The position numbers and the translations under genes are program-made. From Flavobacteriales bacterium (lineage in GTDB: Bacteria; Bacteroidota; Bacteroidia; Flavobacteriales_D; Crocinitomicaceae), in contig CANJQZ010000015.1 of the NCBI GenBank assembly GCA_947476515.1, forward strand, positions 1-16,770: DNA of 16,770 nucleotides, written 5' to 3'. The notes below the pieces were generated by a model. That model saw only the letters and a list, made by a program, of their open reading frames with translations, did no database searches and had not been told where the DNA came from. Below, one piece after another: positions 6,406 through 13,488 of this stretch (positions within the stretch are counted from its first letter, which is position 1; each line of letters opens with the position of its first letter).

Positions 6406-7674
6406 ATGGAACAGATTGTGGCACCATCAAAAATGGAAACTTTTAGAAGGAATCTTCCCGTATCACTTTTGAAAATAAAGAAGGAAGATCTTGCAGCTTC
6501 AAATGAACGCTTGCTCCTTAATGGATTTCCGAATTCAAGAACCGAAGCTTGGAAATATTCTCGTTTAAATAGAATTGCTTCTTTAAATTTGAATACAATA
6601 ACATCAAGCCCAATATCATGGGAGCATTATTCCGTAACTAACGAAGCGTATACCTTTGTTTTTCAAAACGATCGATGCATACATTTTTCGCAAGATTTGC
6701 CAGATGGAATTATGGTTAAAGAAGCAGCGCATTTGTCGCTGGAAGAATGGAAGACTTTGGATATAAACAGTCATGTGATTGATATTAATAAGACTCACGC
6801 TCAAAATGGATTATGTTTATGGTTGCGAAAAGGGGTTAGCTTGACTAAGCCTGTTCAATTGATTTTCATAAGTTCAGGAACAGAGCAAGCAGCAATTCAT
6901 CGAAATCAATTTATTCTTGAAAAGAATAGTAAGATGGAGGTAATTATTTCTCATTTCTCCATAGATGGTCAGAAGAATTATAAAAATATTGTATCTGAAT
7001 TTCATCTAGAGGAAAATGCTTGTCTTTCAGTCAATAAATTACAGAATGAAGAAGGAGAAGATTTTCATTTTTCTACAGAAAACATCCATCAAAAAAATAA
7101 TTCCAACTTTAGTCTTACAACATTGACGCTCAATGGAAATTGGGTTCGAAATGATGTCAATGTATTCGTCGATGGTGAAGGTTGTGAAACTTTTTTAAAT
7201 GGAGCATACCTAAGCAAGGGCATACAACATATCGATAACCACACTACAATAGATCACATGAAACCAAATTGCAATTCTTATGAATTGTATAAAGGGGTAA
7301 TGGATGAAAAGTCAACAGCTGTCTTTAACGGAAAAGTATTCGTGAGACCTGACGCTCAAAAAATAGCAGCTTTTCAATCTAATGCAAATGTTTTAATAGG
7401 TGATGAAGCATCGGTAAATTCAAAACCAGAATTGGAAATTTATGCTGATGATGTAAAATGTTCACATGGATCTACGATTGGACAATTAGATGAAGAGGCT
7501 ATTTTTTATTTACAGTCAAGAGGCATTAGTGAAAAAACAGCAAGACGACTAGTTCTTACAGCATTTATGCAGGATGTATTTGAGAAAATAACTTCCCCAG
7601 TTGTAGTTACTTTTCTAAATCAAGTATTATCTAAACGATTCAATTGGGATCTTTCTGTCTTGGAGGAAGATTAA
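6406..7674 (+). CDS. sufD: Fe-S cluster assembly protein SufD
   Basis: SufD is a SufB paralogue that pairs with SufB and SufC in the scaffold complex and is needed for iron acquisition during cluster assembly. The 422-residue product has a variable helical N-terminus followed by a beta-helix and the conserved C-terminal block LEIYADDVKCSHG with TIGQLDEEAIFYLQSRGI. The His in KCSHG (residue 354) matches E. coli SufD His360, which faces the SufB assembly cysteine. The ATG at 6406 is preferred: it is 7 bases after the sufC stop and preceded by AAAGG, while the in-frame ATG at 6364 would overlap sufC by 35 bases and add residues that look like sufC read out of frame. An ATG at 6433 is also possible. 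The gene that follows is not sufS, as it is in many suf operons. Confidence 0.95.
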   Translation: MEQIVAPSKMETFRRNLPVSLLKIKKEDLAASNERLLLNGFPNSRTEAWKYSRLNRIASLNLNTITSSPISWEHYSVTNEAYTFVFQNDRCIHFSQDLPDGIMVKEAAHLSLEEWKTLDINSHVIDINKTHAQNGLCLWLRKGVSLTKPVQLIFISSGTEQAAIHRNQFILEKNSKMEVIISHFSIDGQKNYKNIVSEFHLEENACLSVNKLQNEEGEDFHFSTENIHQKNNSNFSLTTLTLNGNWVRNDVNVFVDGEGCETFLNGAYLSKGIQHIDNHTTIDHMKPNCNSYELYKGVMDEKSTAVFNGKVFVRPDAQKIAAFQSNANVLIGDEASVNSKPELEIYADDVKCSHGSTIGQLDEEAIFYLQSRGISEKTARRLVLTAFMQDVFEKITSPVVVTFLNQVLSKRFNWDLSVLEED

Positions 7675-7689
7675 ATAGTAGTACCTTCG
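7660..7689 (+). promoter_or_regulatory. Candidate internal promoter for the ChaN-like gene
   Basis: TTG at 7660-7662 lies within the last codons of sufD. It is followed after exactly 19 bases by TACCTTCG (7682-7689), which matches TAnnTTTG at all but one position. The ATG of the next gene is 17 bases further on. This would allow the ChaN-like gene to be expressed apart from the suf genes. Confidence 0.4.
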
Positions 7690-7706
7690 GAATAAAATTA
7701 GCTGTC

Positions 7707-8558
7707 ATGAAATTTTTATACCTCCTATTTTTTATTCCATTTCTTTCCTTTACTCAAAACAAGCCGGCCTATTTGATTTACAATAGTGAAGGGAAGCAAG
7801 TCTCATATGCAAAAATGAAGAAAGCTAGTACCCAAGCTGATATTACATTTTTTGGAGAATATCACGATAATCCTATTTCACATTGGCTTTCCTATGAACT
7901 TCTGGTAGATTTATATCAAGTGCATCAGCAAAAATTAATTTTAGGATTCGAGATGTTCGAACAAGATCAACAGGAAATTCTAAATCGTTATTTGGAAGGT
8001 AAAATTCCAGCCAACAAGCTGAAGGACTCTTTGCGATTATGGCCCAATTATGAAACGGATTACAAACCATTGATTGATTTTGCGCAAAAGAATAAATTGG
8101 CGTGCATTGCTTCCAATGTAGAGCGAAAATATGCTTCCCTGTTATTTAAAAAAGGAAGAGCTGCACTCGACACTTTGTCGCCCAAAATTAAAGAACAAAT
8201 GGCTCCAATAGATTTTCCGATTGATTCTACTTTGAGCCAATACGCAGCTCTCAACGAAATGGCAGCACATATGGGTGGGGGAAATATGCTTGCTTCACAA
8301 GCGTTTAAAGACGCGACAATGGCGCAATTTATTTTTAAAGCGTTGAAAAAAGATAGTAAATTCATCCATTTTAATGGGGCTTATCACAGTGATTATCAAC
8401 AAGGAATTTTATGGTATTTACATCAATCTGCTCCTGGAATAAAGTCCATTACAATTTCTACGCATACCCAATTGGATATAGAGAAATTTGACAAAGAAAA
8501 TATCGGCAAGGCTGATTTTATTATTTGTGTCCCTGAAACGATGACAAGAACTCATTAA
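7707..8558 (+). CDS. ChaN-like haem-binding / iron-regulated exported protein
   Basis: This 283-residue protein belongs to the ChaN/Tiki superfamily, whose bacterial members bind haem or act in iron uptake at the envelope. Starting at the ATG at 7707, it opens with a clean signal peptide (MKFLYLLFFIPFLSFTQ), probably cut before Gln17. An earlier in-frame ATG at 7644 would put 21 hydrophilic residues in front of the signal and overlap sufD, so I reject it. Family landmarks are FFGEYHDNPISHW (the GExHDN block), LGFEMFEQDQQ, IASNVER, MAAHMGGGNML and the C-terminal FNGAYHSDYQQG. Conserved His and Glu in the first and last blocks are present, so it looks intact. Its place directly after sufABCD suggests a link to iron supply, but co-regulation is an inference. 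The haem-binding role comes from the ChaN family and is not proven by this sequence. Confidence 0.85.
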   Translation: MKFLYLLFFIPFLSFTQNKPAYLIYNSEGKQVSYAKMKKASTQADITFFGEYHDNPISHWLSYELLVDLYQVHQQKLILGFEMFEQDQQEILNRYLEGKIPANKLKDSLRLWPNYETDYKPLIDFAQKNKLACIASNVERKYASLLFKKGRAALDTLSPKIKEQMAPIDFPIDSTLSQYAALNEMAAHMGGGNMLASQAFKDATMAQFIFKALKKDSKFIHFNGAYHSDYQQGILWYLHQSAPGIKSITISTHTQLDIEKFDKENIGKADFIICVPETMTRTH

Positions 8559-9323
8559 TTATTTGAATGCCCTTCTTTTTTTAAGATTTTCGTAGGCATC
8601 TTGAATTTTTTGGAATTTTTCTTTAGCTCCTTTTTGGTATTCAATTCCCATTTGAGCTACCTTATCTGGATGGAAGGAAATCGCCATTTTTCTATAGGCT
8701 TTTTTAACTTCTTCATCGGTTGCAGTGGAATCAATACCCAGAATTTTATAGTCTGAATCAACATTTCGGTAAAACATGTTTTTTACACTGTCAAATTCAA
8801 TAGCAGGGACCCCAAGTTGGCTTGCAATGCGTTCGATGGTGCTCATTTCACTTGGTGACACTTCACCATCTGCTTTAGCGATTCCAAATAAATAATGAAT
8901 GAGTTGAACCCGAACTTCTAAGGGCATGCGTGCACGAATATCTTGACATATTGCTTGTAAAGGAATTTGCCCTGTTGCTAAAAACTCTTTTAAAACCTGT
9001 AAATGTTCTGTTGTAAATCTATTTCCAAATTGATTGGTGAAAAAAGTTTTCACATAATCTAATTCAGCCTTAATGACTTTTCCATCTGCCTTCATTACAG
9101 CTGCAGAAAGTGCCATAAGCATAGTAGGTAAATCAAAGCGACTAGATTGCTGCTGATAAAATAAGAATGGATCTTGTCCAGATGAAGATGTGTTAGTGCC
9201 TTGCGGTTTTTTACCATTTCGTTGATACATATCAACAAAACTGCCGACAATAAAGCCTAGAATTCCTATACCAATCTTTCTGCTGATTACAAAAGCTCCA
9301 AAACCAAAAATATATTTATACAA
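8559..9323 (-). CDS. TerB/DnaJ-domain membrane protein (DjlA-like)
   Basis: This 254-residue protein is laid out like DjlA: a glycine-rich hydrophobic N-terminal anchor (residues 1-30), a low-complexity linker, a TerB-like helical domain (about 64-175) with the two acidic repeats MKADGKVIKAE and AKADGEVSPSE, and a C-terminal J domain (about 189-254) with the essential HPD at 218-220. J domains stimulate the DnaK ATPase, so it is probably a membrane-bound co-chaperone. The start is uncertain. TTG at 9321-9323 is the only likely codon that keeps the membrane anchor, since the first ATG is at residue 32 and an in-frame TGA lies three codons upstream of the TTG. It follows htpG on the same strand but behind a strong terminator. 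Its stop codon directly abuts that of the convergent ChaN-like gene. Confidence 0.85.
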   Translation of the reverse strand: MYKYIFGFGAFVISRKIGIGILGFIVGSFVDMYQRNGKKPQGTNTSSSGQDPFLFYQQQSSRFDLPTMLMALSAAVMKADGKVIKAELDYVKTFFTNQFGNRFTTEHLQVLKEFLATGQIPLQAICQDIRARMPLEVRVQLIHYLFGIAKADGEVSPSEMSTIERIASQLGVPAIEFDSVKNMFYRNVDSDYKILGIDSTATDEEVKKAYRKMAISFHPDKVAQMGIEYQKGAKEKFQKIQDAYENLKKRRAFK

Positions 9324-9334
9324 AATGAATCAAT

Positions 9335-9358
9335 TAAAAAAGAGGGGCTAACCCCTCT
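9335..9358 (-). terminator. Intrinsic terminator of htpG
   Basis: On the minus strand a perfect 7-base GC-rich stem (AGAGGGG / CCCCTCT) with a 4-base loop is followed at once by six T. It begins 15 bases after the htpG stop codon and ends just before the TerB/DnaJ gene, so it should largely separate the two. Confidence 0.9.
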
Positions 9359-9373
9359 GCAAAATTAATAAGA

Positions 9374-11266
9374 TTATGCTAACTCATTTATGTTTCGCTC
9401 AATAAAGCTATTCAAAGCTTCACCTTTTAATAATCCTTGTGCTAATAATGCTAAATCAGTTAATTGTTTCACTCCTGTTGTTTGATCAATTTCAGATTTA
9501 TTTAATAAGCCGTGAATTTTCGGGTGATTGGTATTTACTGTCATGGTAAACATTTCAGGGAAAGCTCCATAAAAACCATTACCACCGCCTAATTTTTGTT
9601 GCTCCATCATTCTACGAATAAATTCTGGTTGCGTAATAATTATGGGTGCATCATCCTCATTCATACTCTCCAGTTGAACTGTATATTTTTCTTTATTGAT
9701 AGTCGCTTCAAACAAAGGTTTGATTTTATCTTCTTCTTCTTTTGACATTTTAGATGGAATCTCATCACTCTTGCGGATCAGTTTGTCTAGTGAATCTGAA
9801 TCTACTCTAACAAAACTTATGTTTTCATTGCTTTGCTCAAGTTTAGGAAGCCAATGTGATACTAGTGGTCCGTCTAAATGCAATACATCATAACCACGAT
9901 CTTTTGCCTTCTTTATGAATGCAAATTGCTCTTCTTTGTTATTGGTGTATAATAAAATTAATTTGCCATCTTTATCCGTTTGTAAAGCGCTTACTTTTTC
10001 ACGGTATTCGTCAAGTGTGAAACAAGTATCTTCTGTATTTTTGAATAAAGAGAAGGCCTTGGCTTTTTCAGCAAACTTATCCTCCGATAACATTCCATAT
10101 TGAACAAATACCTGAAGATCAGCCCACTTAGACTCAAAATCTTTACGGTCTTTCTTGAACATTTCAGCCAATTTATCAGCTACCTTTTTAGTGATGTGCG
10201 CAGAAATCTTTTTTACATTTCCATCACTTTGCAAGTAAGATCGAGATACATTTAACGGAATATCCGGAGAGTCAATTACTCCGTGAAGTAGTGTCAAAAA
10301 CTCAGGAACTATTTCAGCAACACTATCGGTAATAAATACTTGATTGCTGTACAGATTAATTTTATTTCGTTGTACTTCTACATTTTCTTTAATTTTTGGA
10401 AAGTAAAGAATCCCCGTTAAATTAAATGGATAGTCAACATTTAAATGAATGTGAAACAAGGGACTTTCAAATGTCATTGGATATAACTCACGGTAAAATG
10501 AATTGTAATCATCGTCTGACAAATCTACAGGTGCCTTGGTCCACGCTGGTTGTGGATTATTGATTTGGTTAGGCACTTCAATGGCCTCTCTTTTAATTTT
10601 ACCATTTTCGTCTTTCTCACCACTTGGTGAATCGATATATTCCGTTTTATTTCCGAAGAAAACAGGAATGGGAAGGAATTTACAATATTTATTTAGAATT
10701 CCTTCGATTCTCGCTTTTTCAATAAATTCAATGGATTCTTCAGTAATGAATAGAATAATATCAGTTCCACGACTTTTCTTTTTAATGTCGGTAATGGTAT
10801 AATCAGTTGTTCCTGTACTTTCCCATTGAACTGCTTGAGCTCCTTTGTTTTTTGATAAGGTTTGAATTTGTACTTTTTCAGCTACCATAAAAGCAGAATA
10901 AAAACCAAGTCCAAAATGTCCAATAATTTGTTCAGCGCCTTCTTTGCCACTGTATTTTTGAACAAATTCTTCAGCACCTGAAAAGGCAATCTGATTGATG
11001 TATTTATCTATTTCATCAGCGGTCATACCAATCCCAGCATCACGAATAGTAAGCGTCTTTGCTGCAGGATCTAAAATTACTTCTACTTTCAAATCACCTA
11101 AATCACCTTTGAATTCGCCATTCGAACTCAAAACCTTTAATTTTTGCGATGCATCAACTGCGTTTGAAACCAATTCTCTAAGGAAGATCTCGTGATCAGA
11201 GTATAAAAACTTTTTGATAATTGGAAAGATGTTTTCCGTTTGAACATTAATTTGTCCTGTTCTCAT
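9374..11266 (-). CDS. htpG: Molecular chaperone HtpG (Hsp90)
   Basis: HtpG is the bacterial Hsp90, an ATP-driven dimeric chaperone of the cytoplasm. The 630-residue length is typical. The N-terminal ATPase domain shows FLRELVSNAVDAS (28-40, with catalytic Glu31 and Mg-binding Asn35), the nucleotide-contacting DAGIGM (76-81) and the lid segment GHFGLGFYSAF (116-126). A charged linker around 213-230 joins it to the middle domain, where Arg342 in NVSRSYLQ is the conserved arginine that contacts ATP. The C-terminal dimerization domain is complete. It is divergent from a membrane-protein gene across a 130-base region. That region lacks a close TAnnTTTG box for htpG and carries a sigma-54-like element and direct repeats instead. 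I see no CIRCE operator. Confidence 0.98.
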   Translation of the reverse strand: MRTGQINVQTENIFPIIKKFLYSDHEIFLRELVSNAVDASQKLKVLSSNGEFKGDLGDLKVEVILDPAAKTLTIRDAGIGMTADEIDKYINQIAFSGAEEFVQKYSGKEGAEQIIGHFGLGFYSAFMVAEKVQIQTLSKNKGAQAVQWESTGTTDYTITDIKKKSRGTDIILFITEESIEFIEKARIEGILNKYCKFLPIPVFFGNKTEYIDSPSGEKDENGKIKREAIEVPNQINNPQPAWTKAPVDLSDDDYNSFYRELYPMTFESPLFHIHLNVDYPFNLTGILYFPKIKENVEVQRNKINLYSNQVFITDSVAEIVPEFLTLLHGVIDSPDIPLNVSRSYLQSDGNVKKISAHITKKVADKLAEMFKKDRKDFESKWADLQVFVQYGMLSEDKFAEKAKAFSLFKNTEDTCFTLDEYREKVSALQTDKDGKLILLYTNNKEEQFAFIKKAKDRGYDVLHLDGPLVSHWLPKLEQSNENISFVRVDSDSLDKLIRKSDEIPSKMSKEEEDKIKPLFEATINKEKYTVQLESMNEDDAPIIITQPEFIRRMMEQQKLGGGNGFYGAFPEMFTMTVNTNHPKIHGLLNKSEIDQTTGVKQLTDLALLAQGLLKGEALNSFIERNINELA

Positions 11267-11293
11267 AACTATAAATTTTTTTTATTCAATTCT

Positions 11294-11309
11294 TCAATGA
11301 ATGTGCCAA
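11294..11309 (-). promoter_or_regulatory. Sigma-54-like -24/-12 element upstream of htpG
   Basis: The minus strand reads TTGGCAC, five bases, then TTGA. The -24 half is a perfect match to the sigma-54 consensus (TTGGCAC) and the spacing to the -12 half is exact, but the -12 half has A where C is expected (TTGC). It would place the transcript start about 16 bases before the htpG ATG. The mismatch falls on an important base, so this is a candidate only. Confidence 0.35.
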
Positions 11310-11326
11310 GGAATCTTTGCTGACAC

Positions 11327-11356
11327 TTTGTCGCTTTTAAAGCGCTTTTTTGTCGC
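11327..11356. repeat. Pair of TTTGTCGC direct repeats around a CGCTTT-T-AAAGCG palindrome
   Basis: TTTGTCGC occurs at 11327-11334 and again at 11349-11356, a period of 22 bases or about two helical turns. A 13-base palindrome (11332-11344) lies between the copies and overlaps the first. The cluster sits between the divergent htpG and membrane-protein genes and is GC-rich compared with its surroundings, which suggests a regulator-binding site. The protein that would bind it is unknown. Confidence 0.4.
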
Positions 11357-11384
11357 ATTGTCTTATTCGACTTGAAAAAATAAG

Positions 11385-11392
11385 TAATTTTG
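11385..11392 (+). promoter_or_regulatory. -7 promoter box of the polytopic membrane-protein gene
   Basis: TAATTTTG matches TAnnTTTG exactly and ends 4 bases before the ATG at 11397, again predicting a leaderless mRNA. The nearest TTG upstream (11358-11360) is 24 bases away, which is longer than usual. Confidence 0.6.
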
Positions 11393-11396
11393 TTCC

Positions 11397-12722
11397 ATGT
11401 CATCTGCACTATTAGTATTGTTTCCTATTTCATTATTGCTTTTAATTTTAGTGGGTATTCGTAAAAGTTCCTATTTTAAAAACACGCCATTTAGTTCAAA
11501 ATCTTTGCAATTGGCCTTTATTTTGAAAGTTGCTTCGGGTTTAATTTTAATTTCTATTTATACTTATTATTATCAAGATCGTTCAAGTGCTGATGTTTAT
11601 AAATATTTTGATGATGGAAAGATATTATATCAAAGTACCCAATCTCATCCTATGGATTTTTTAAAAATAATCCTTGGGCAAGATACTCCTGAATTAAGTA
11701 ATAATCATCTTTCCAAAATGTCTTATTGGTACCGTTCTTTTGATCATGGTTTAAGAAATGACAATAGAATTGTAATCAAATTAAATGCTTTATTCTGCTG
11801 GATTACTGGTGGCAATTATTTTGTCCATGCTTTATTATTTTGTTTCCTGTCCTTTATTGGTCTCTTGGAGTTGGGGAAATTATTTTATAATATCTCAGAA
11901 AGTAAAATCATTTCTTATTTTGCTGCGTTTTTGGTCCCTAGCACCTTGTTTTGGACCTCAGGAATTCTCAAGGAAGCGCTCCTTATTTTTGCCATTGGTA
12001 TCTTTTGTAGTTCAATTTTTCATCTTTTAAAAAAGTTCAAAATAGCCTATTTTTTCTGGTTATTATTTTCTTTATACCTTTTACTTTCCATTAAAATTTA
12101 TGTCTTATTTGCACTTTTCCCAGCAGCTATGTTGTGGTTTACGCTTTCCAAAACCAATGATTTAAAATGGAGGATCATTTCTATTTTTATCTTTCCACTT
12201 CTTGTCATTGCACTCCCTTATTTCTTCTTTCCTCAATTTAACTTTTTATCCTTATTAATTGGCAAGCAACATGATTTTATAAATCTTGCAAACACTTTTC
12301 ATGCTGGCAGTACGATAACAATGCAGCCACTTGATGGTAGTATTTGGTCATTAATTGCCGCCCTACCTCAGTCTTTATTCTATGTTATTTCTATGCCATG
12401 GCCAAGCCAAATAAAAGGAATGATTTATGTGCTGCCTTTCCTTGAAAACTTGCTTGTTTTTGCTCTTTTAGGACTGCTCCTATTTTATAGAAAGAAATTA
12501 AATTCACCCCAAAATCATTTTGTATGGTTTGGTGTATTGTTCACTATTATTTTATTTTCTATAATCGGACTAACAACTCCAGTAATTGGTGCAATTGTTC
12601 GTTATAAAGTACCAGCAATGCCTTTTTTATTCTTTATTTTATTATTGTCAGTAGATTTTACCAACATTTCAAAGCTTAATCAAAATTTAAAAATTCAAAA
12701 ATGGATAAATACATTCTTATAA
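11397..12722 (+). CDS. Polytopic membrane protein, possibly a GT-C-type glycosyltransferase
   Basis: This 441-residue protein has about ten hydrophobic membrane segments and no signal peptide beyond its first helix. After the second helix comes an externally placed loop with an acidic aromatic motif, SADVYKYFDDG (about residues 64-74). A later segment reads VPSTLFWTSGILKEALL (about 184-200). An Asp-rich first outer loop in a many-helix protein is the layout of GT-C glycosyltransferases that use lipid-linked sugars, and similar proteins occur in cell-surface polysaccharide loci. I see no diagnostic catalytic motif that proves this, and an O-antigen-type transport or polymerase role is also possible. 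It overlaps the following dehydrogenase gene by 22 bases, so the two are probably translated in a coupled way. Its probable -7 box is 4 bases before the ATG. Confidence 0.8.
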   Translation: MSSALLVLFPISLLLLILVGIRKSSYFKNTPFSSKSLQLAFILKVASGLILISIYTYYYQDRSSADVYKYFDDGKILYQSTQSHPMDFLKIILGQDTPELSNNHLSKMSYWYRSFDHGLRNDNRIVIKLNALFCWITGGNYFVHALLFCFLSFIGLLELGKLFYNISESKIISYFAAFLVPSTLFWTSGILKEALLIFAIGIFCSSIFHLLKKFKIAYFFWLLFSLYLLLSIKIYVLFALFPAAMLWFTLSKTNDLKWRIISIFIFPLLVIALPYFFFPQFNFLSLLIGKQHDFINLANTFHAGSTITMQPLDGSIWSLIAALPQSLFYVISMPWPSQIKGMIYVLPFLENLLVFALLGLLLFYRKKLNSPQNHFVWFGVLFTIILFSIIGLTTPVIGAIVRYKVPAMPFLFFILLLSVDFTNISKLNQNLKIQKWINTFL

Positions 12723-13465
12723 CAGGAGCGAGTTCGGGAATTGGTGCCGCTTGTGCCCGCAGATTTGCAAAAGAAGGTTATCATCTTGTTCTTATGGCAA
12801 GAAGAATGGATCGCTTAGAAGCTTTAAAAAATGAGCTGGCTCAATTTCCTATTCAAGTCTTATTATTTCAAGTAGATGTCAGAGAAGACATTCAAGTTCG
12901 AAAGGCTGTTGCTTCCTTTTCAGATGAGGTGAAATCGAAATTAGCTTTACTGATTAATAATGCAGGACTAGCAGTAGGAAGAGGCCCCTTGTCTGATGGA
13001 TTGTTAGACGATTGGAATCGAATGATTGACACGAATATCAAAGGTTTACTGCATGTTTCAAAGGAAATCATTCCAATATTTAAGTCCAATAAAGCTGGGC
13101 ATATTTTTAATTTATCTAGTATTGCGGGTAAGGAGGTTTATTTGGATGGCAATGTTTATTGTGCTTCCAAGCATGCGGTTGACGCCTTATCTAAATCGAT
13201 GCGAATGGAATTGGTTACGCATTCGATAAGAGTAACGAATATTGCTCCAGGAGCGATTGAAACAGAATTTTCATTGGTGCGTTTTAAAGGCGATGACAAA
13301 GTAGCAGCAGCCGTGTATGATGGATTTATTCCCCTTTCCGCTGATGATGTCGCAGACACGATATTTTATGCCGCATCTTTGCCTCCTCATGTAAATTTAA
13401 ACGACATTACCATAATGCCAAGTGCTCAGGCGAGTGCAACTGTTTTTTATAAAAATTTGGATTAA
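12701..13465 (+). CDS. YdfG-like short-chain dehydrogenase/reductase
   Basis: This 254-residue cytoplasmic NAD(P)-dependent oxidoreductase is of the classical SDR type. The Rossmann motif TGASSGIG is at residues 8-15, NNAG at 86-89, and the catalytic Ser140, Tyr153 and Lys157 lie in NLSSIAG and YCASK. The RR in MARRMDR at the end of strand 2 suggests a preference for NADP. The closest family I recognise is E. coli YdfG (3-hydroxy acid dehydrogenase, acting on serine, allo-threonine and malonic semialdehyde). The shared features are NNAGLAVG, MIDTNIKGL, RFKGDD (194-199) and the C-terminal LPPHVNLNDITIMP block. The exact substrate is not settled by these motifs. The gene begins inside the end of the membrane-protein gene, which implies co-expression, though no functional link is obvious. 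It converges on the next gene, 23 bases after its stop. Confidence 0.93.
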   Translation: MDKYILITGASSGIGAACARRFAKEGYHLVLMARRMDRLEALKNELAQFPIQVLLFQVDVREDIQVRKAVASFSDEVKSKLALLINNAGLAVGRGPLSDGLLDDWNRMIDTNIKGLLHVSKEIIPIFKSNKAGHIFNLSSIAGKEVYLDGNVYCASKHAVDALSKSMRMELVTHSIRVTNIAPGAIETEFSLVRFKGDDKVAAAVYDGFIPLSADDVADTIFYAASLPPHVNLNDITIMPSAQASATVFYKNLD

Positions 13466-13488
13466 GGAATTAATAATTAGACTTGACT

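Noticed and set aside
7644..7706. Longer ChaN-like protein beginning inside sufD
   Set aside because: It would place 21 non-conserved residues before a clear signal peptide; the ATG at 7707 begins the signal exactly.
9696..11195. Open frames antisense to htpG
   Set aside because: They mirror conserved htpG codons, have no domain resemblance and no plausible promoter.
11267..11396. CIRCE heat-shock operator upstream of htpG
   Set aside because: No TTAGCACTC-N9-GAGTGCTAA or close variant is present.
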